Shown piece after piece: positions 5,537 through 5,585 of a stretch of 5,585 nt of DNA. Numbering within the stretch: the first letter of the stretch is position 1; each line of letters opens with the position of its first letter. Made by a program: the position numbers and the translations under genes. Source of the DNA: Rickettsia typhi (GTDB lineage Bacteria; Pseudomonadota; Alphaproteobacteria; Rickettsiales; Rickettsiaceae); contig CAMCXV010000059.1 of assembly GCA_945883665.1 (NCBI GenBank), positions 1 through 5,585 on the forward strand, written 5' to 3'. The notes beneath the pieces are model-generated. The model had not been told where the DNA came from, made no database searches, and saw only the letters and a program-made list of their open reading frames with translations.

Positions 5537-5585
5537 ATGCATAGAAAAACAATTTTTATTACAGGGGCTTCTAGTGGTCTTGGTT
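5537..5585 (+). CDS. Start of a short-chain dehydrogenase/reductase, cut by the window end
   Basis: Sixteen codons are visible from ATG 5537, encoding MHRKTIFITGASSGLG. This is the first beta strand and the glycine-rich TGxxxGxG nucleotide-binding loop of classical SDR enzymes, which bind NAD(H) or NADP(H). The catalytic Ser-Tyr-Lys residues lie beyond the window, so the substrate cannot be named. The upstream 33 bases are A-rich with no clear Shine-Dalgarno. The gene follows the DUF2610 gene closely and could share its transcript. Confidence 0.82.
   Translation, partial: MHRKTIFITGASSGLG

Noticed and set aside
1..5585. CRISPR array, tRNA or rRNA gene
   Set aside because: No regularly spaced repeats and no cloverleaf or rRNA-like conserved stretches were seen on either strand.

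Overview
This window looks like the chromosome of an AT-rich, intracellular alphaproteobacterium, most likely in the Rickettsiaceae (Rickettsia or a relative such as Megaira or Orientia). Three things point there: very low GC with A/T-ending codons throughout, the close fit of XerC, SecF and the SuhB-like protein to my recollection of rickettsial versions, and a DUF2610 protein, which I know mainly from rickettsiae. No search was run, so the genus is an inference. All genes read on the + strand.

Positions 1-376 are a mobile-element scar and a control region. The window opens inside the 3' end of an IS256 (Mutator)-type transposase. About 280 bases without a convincing gene follow. They hold an A/T-only perfect inverted repeat and a promoter region with three copies of an ATCTGT motif. 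Positions 377-1175 carry a UmuD/LexA-type (S24) autoprotease with a basic, possibly DNA-binding N-terminal extension, then a small conserved-looking protein of unknown function that I would start at 906 rather than 897. No umuC lies next to them.

From 1233 on the genes are housekeeping: xerC (chromosome dimer resolution), dksA (RNA polymerase regulator, with two of four zinc-finger cysteines missing), a 57-base inverted-repeat structure, then a tight secF-efp-suhB-like group (7-base gap, then a 1-base stop/start overlap). SecF supports late steps of protein export and EF-P rescues ribosomes stalled at prolines. The SuhB-like protein has the inositol-monophosphatase fold signature but lacks key metal-binding residues, so it may not be an enzyme. 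A weak terminator and a plausible promoter separate this group from the DUF2610 gene, which has the best Shine-Dalgarno sequence here. The window ends 49 bases into a short-chain dehydrogenase gene.

The most distinctive parts are the stand-alone S24 protein with its putative operator repeats beside a transposon remnant, and the SuhB-like candidate pseudoenzyme. I see no CRISPR array, tRNA, rRNA or obvious multi-gene novel system.
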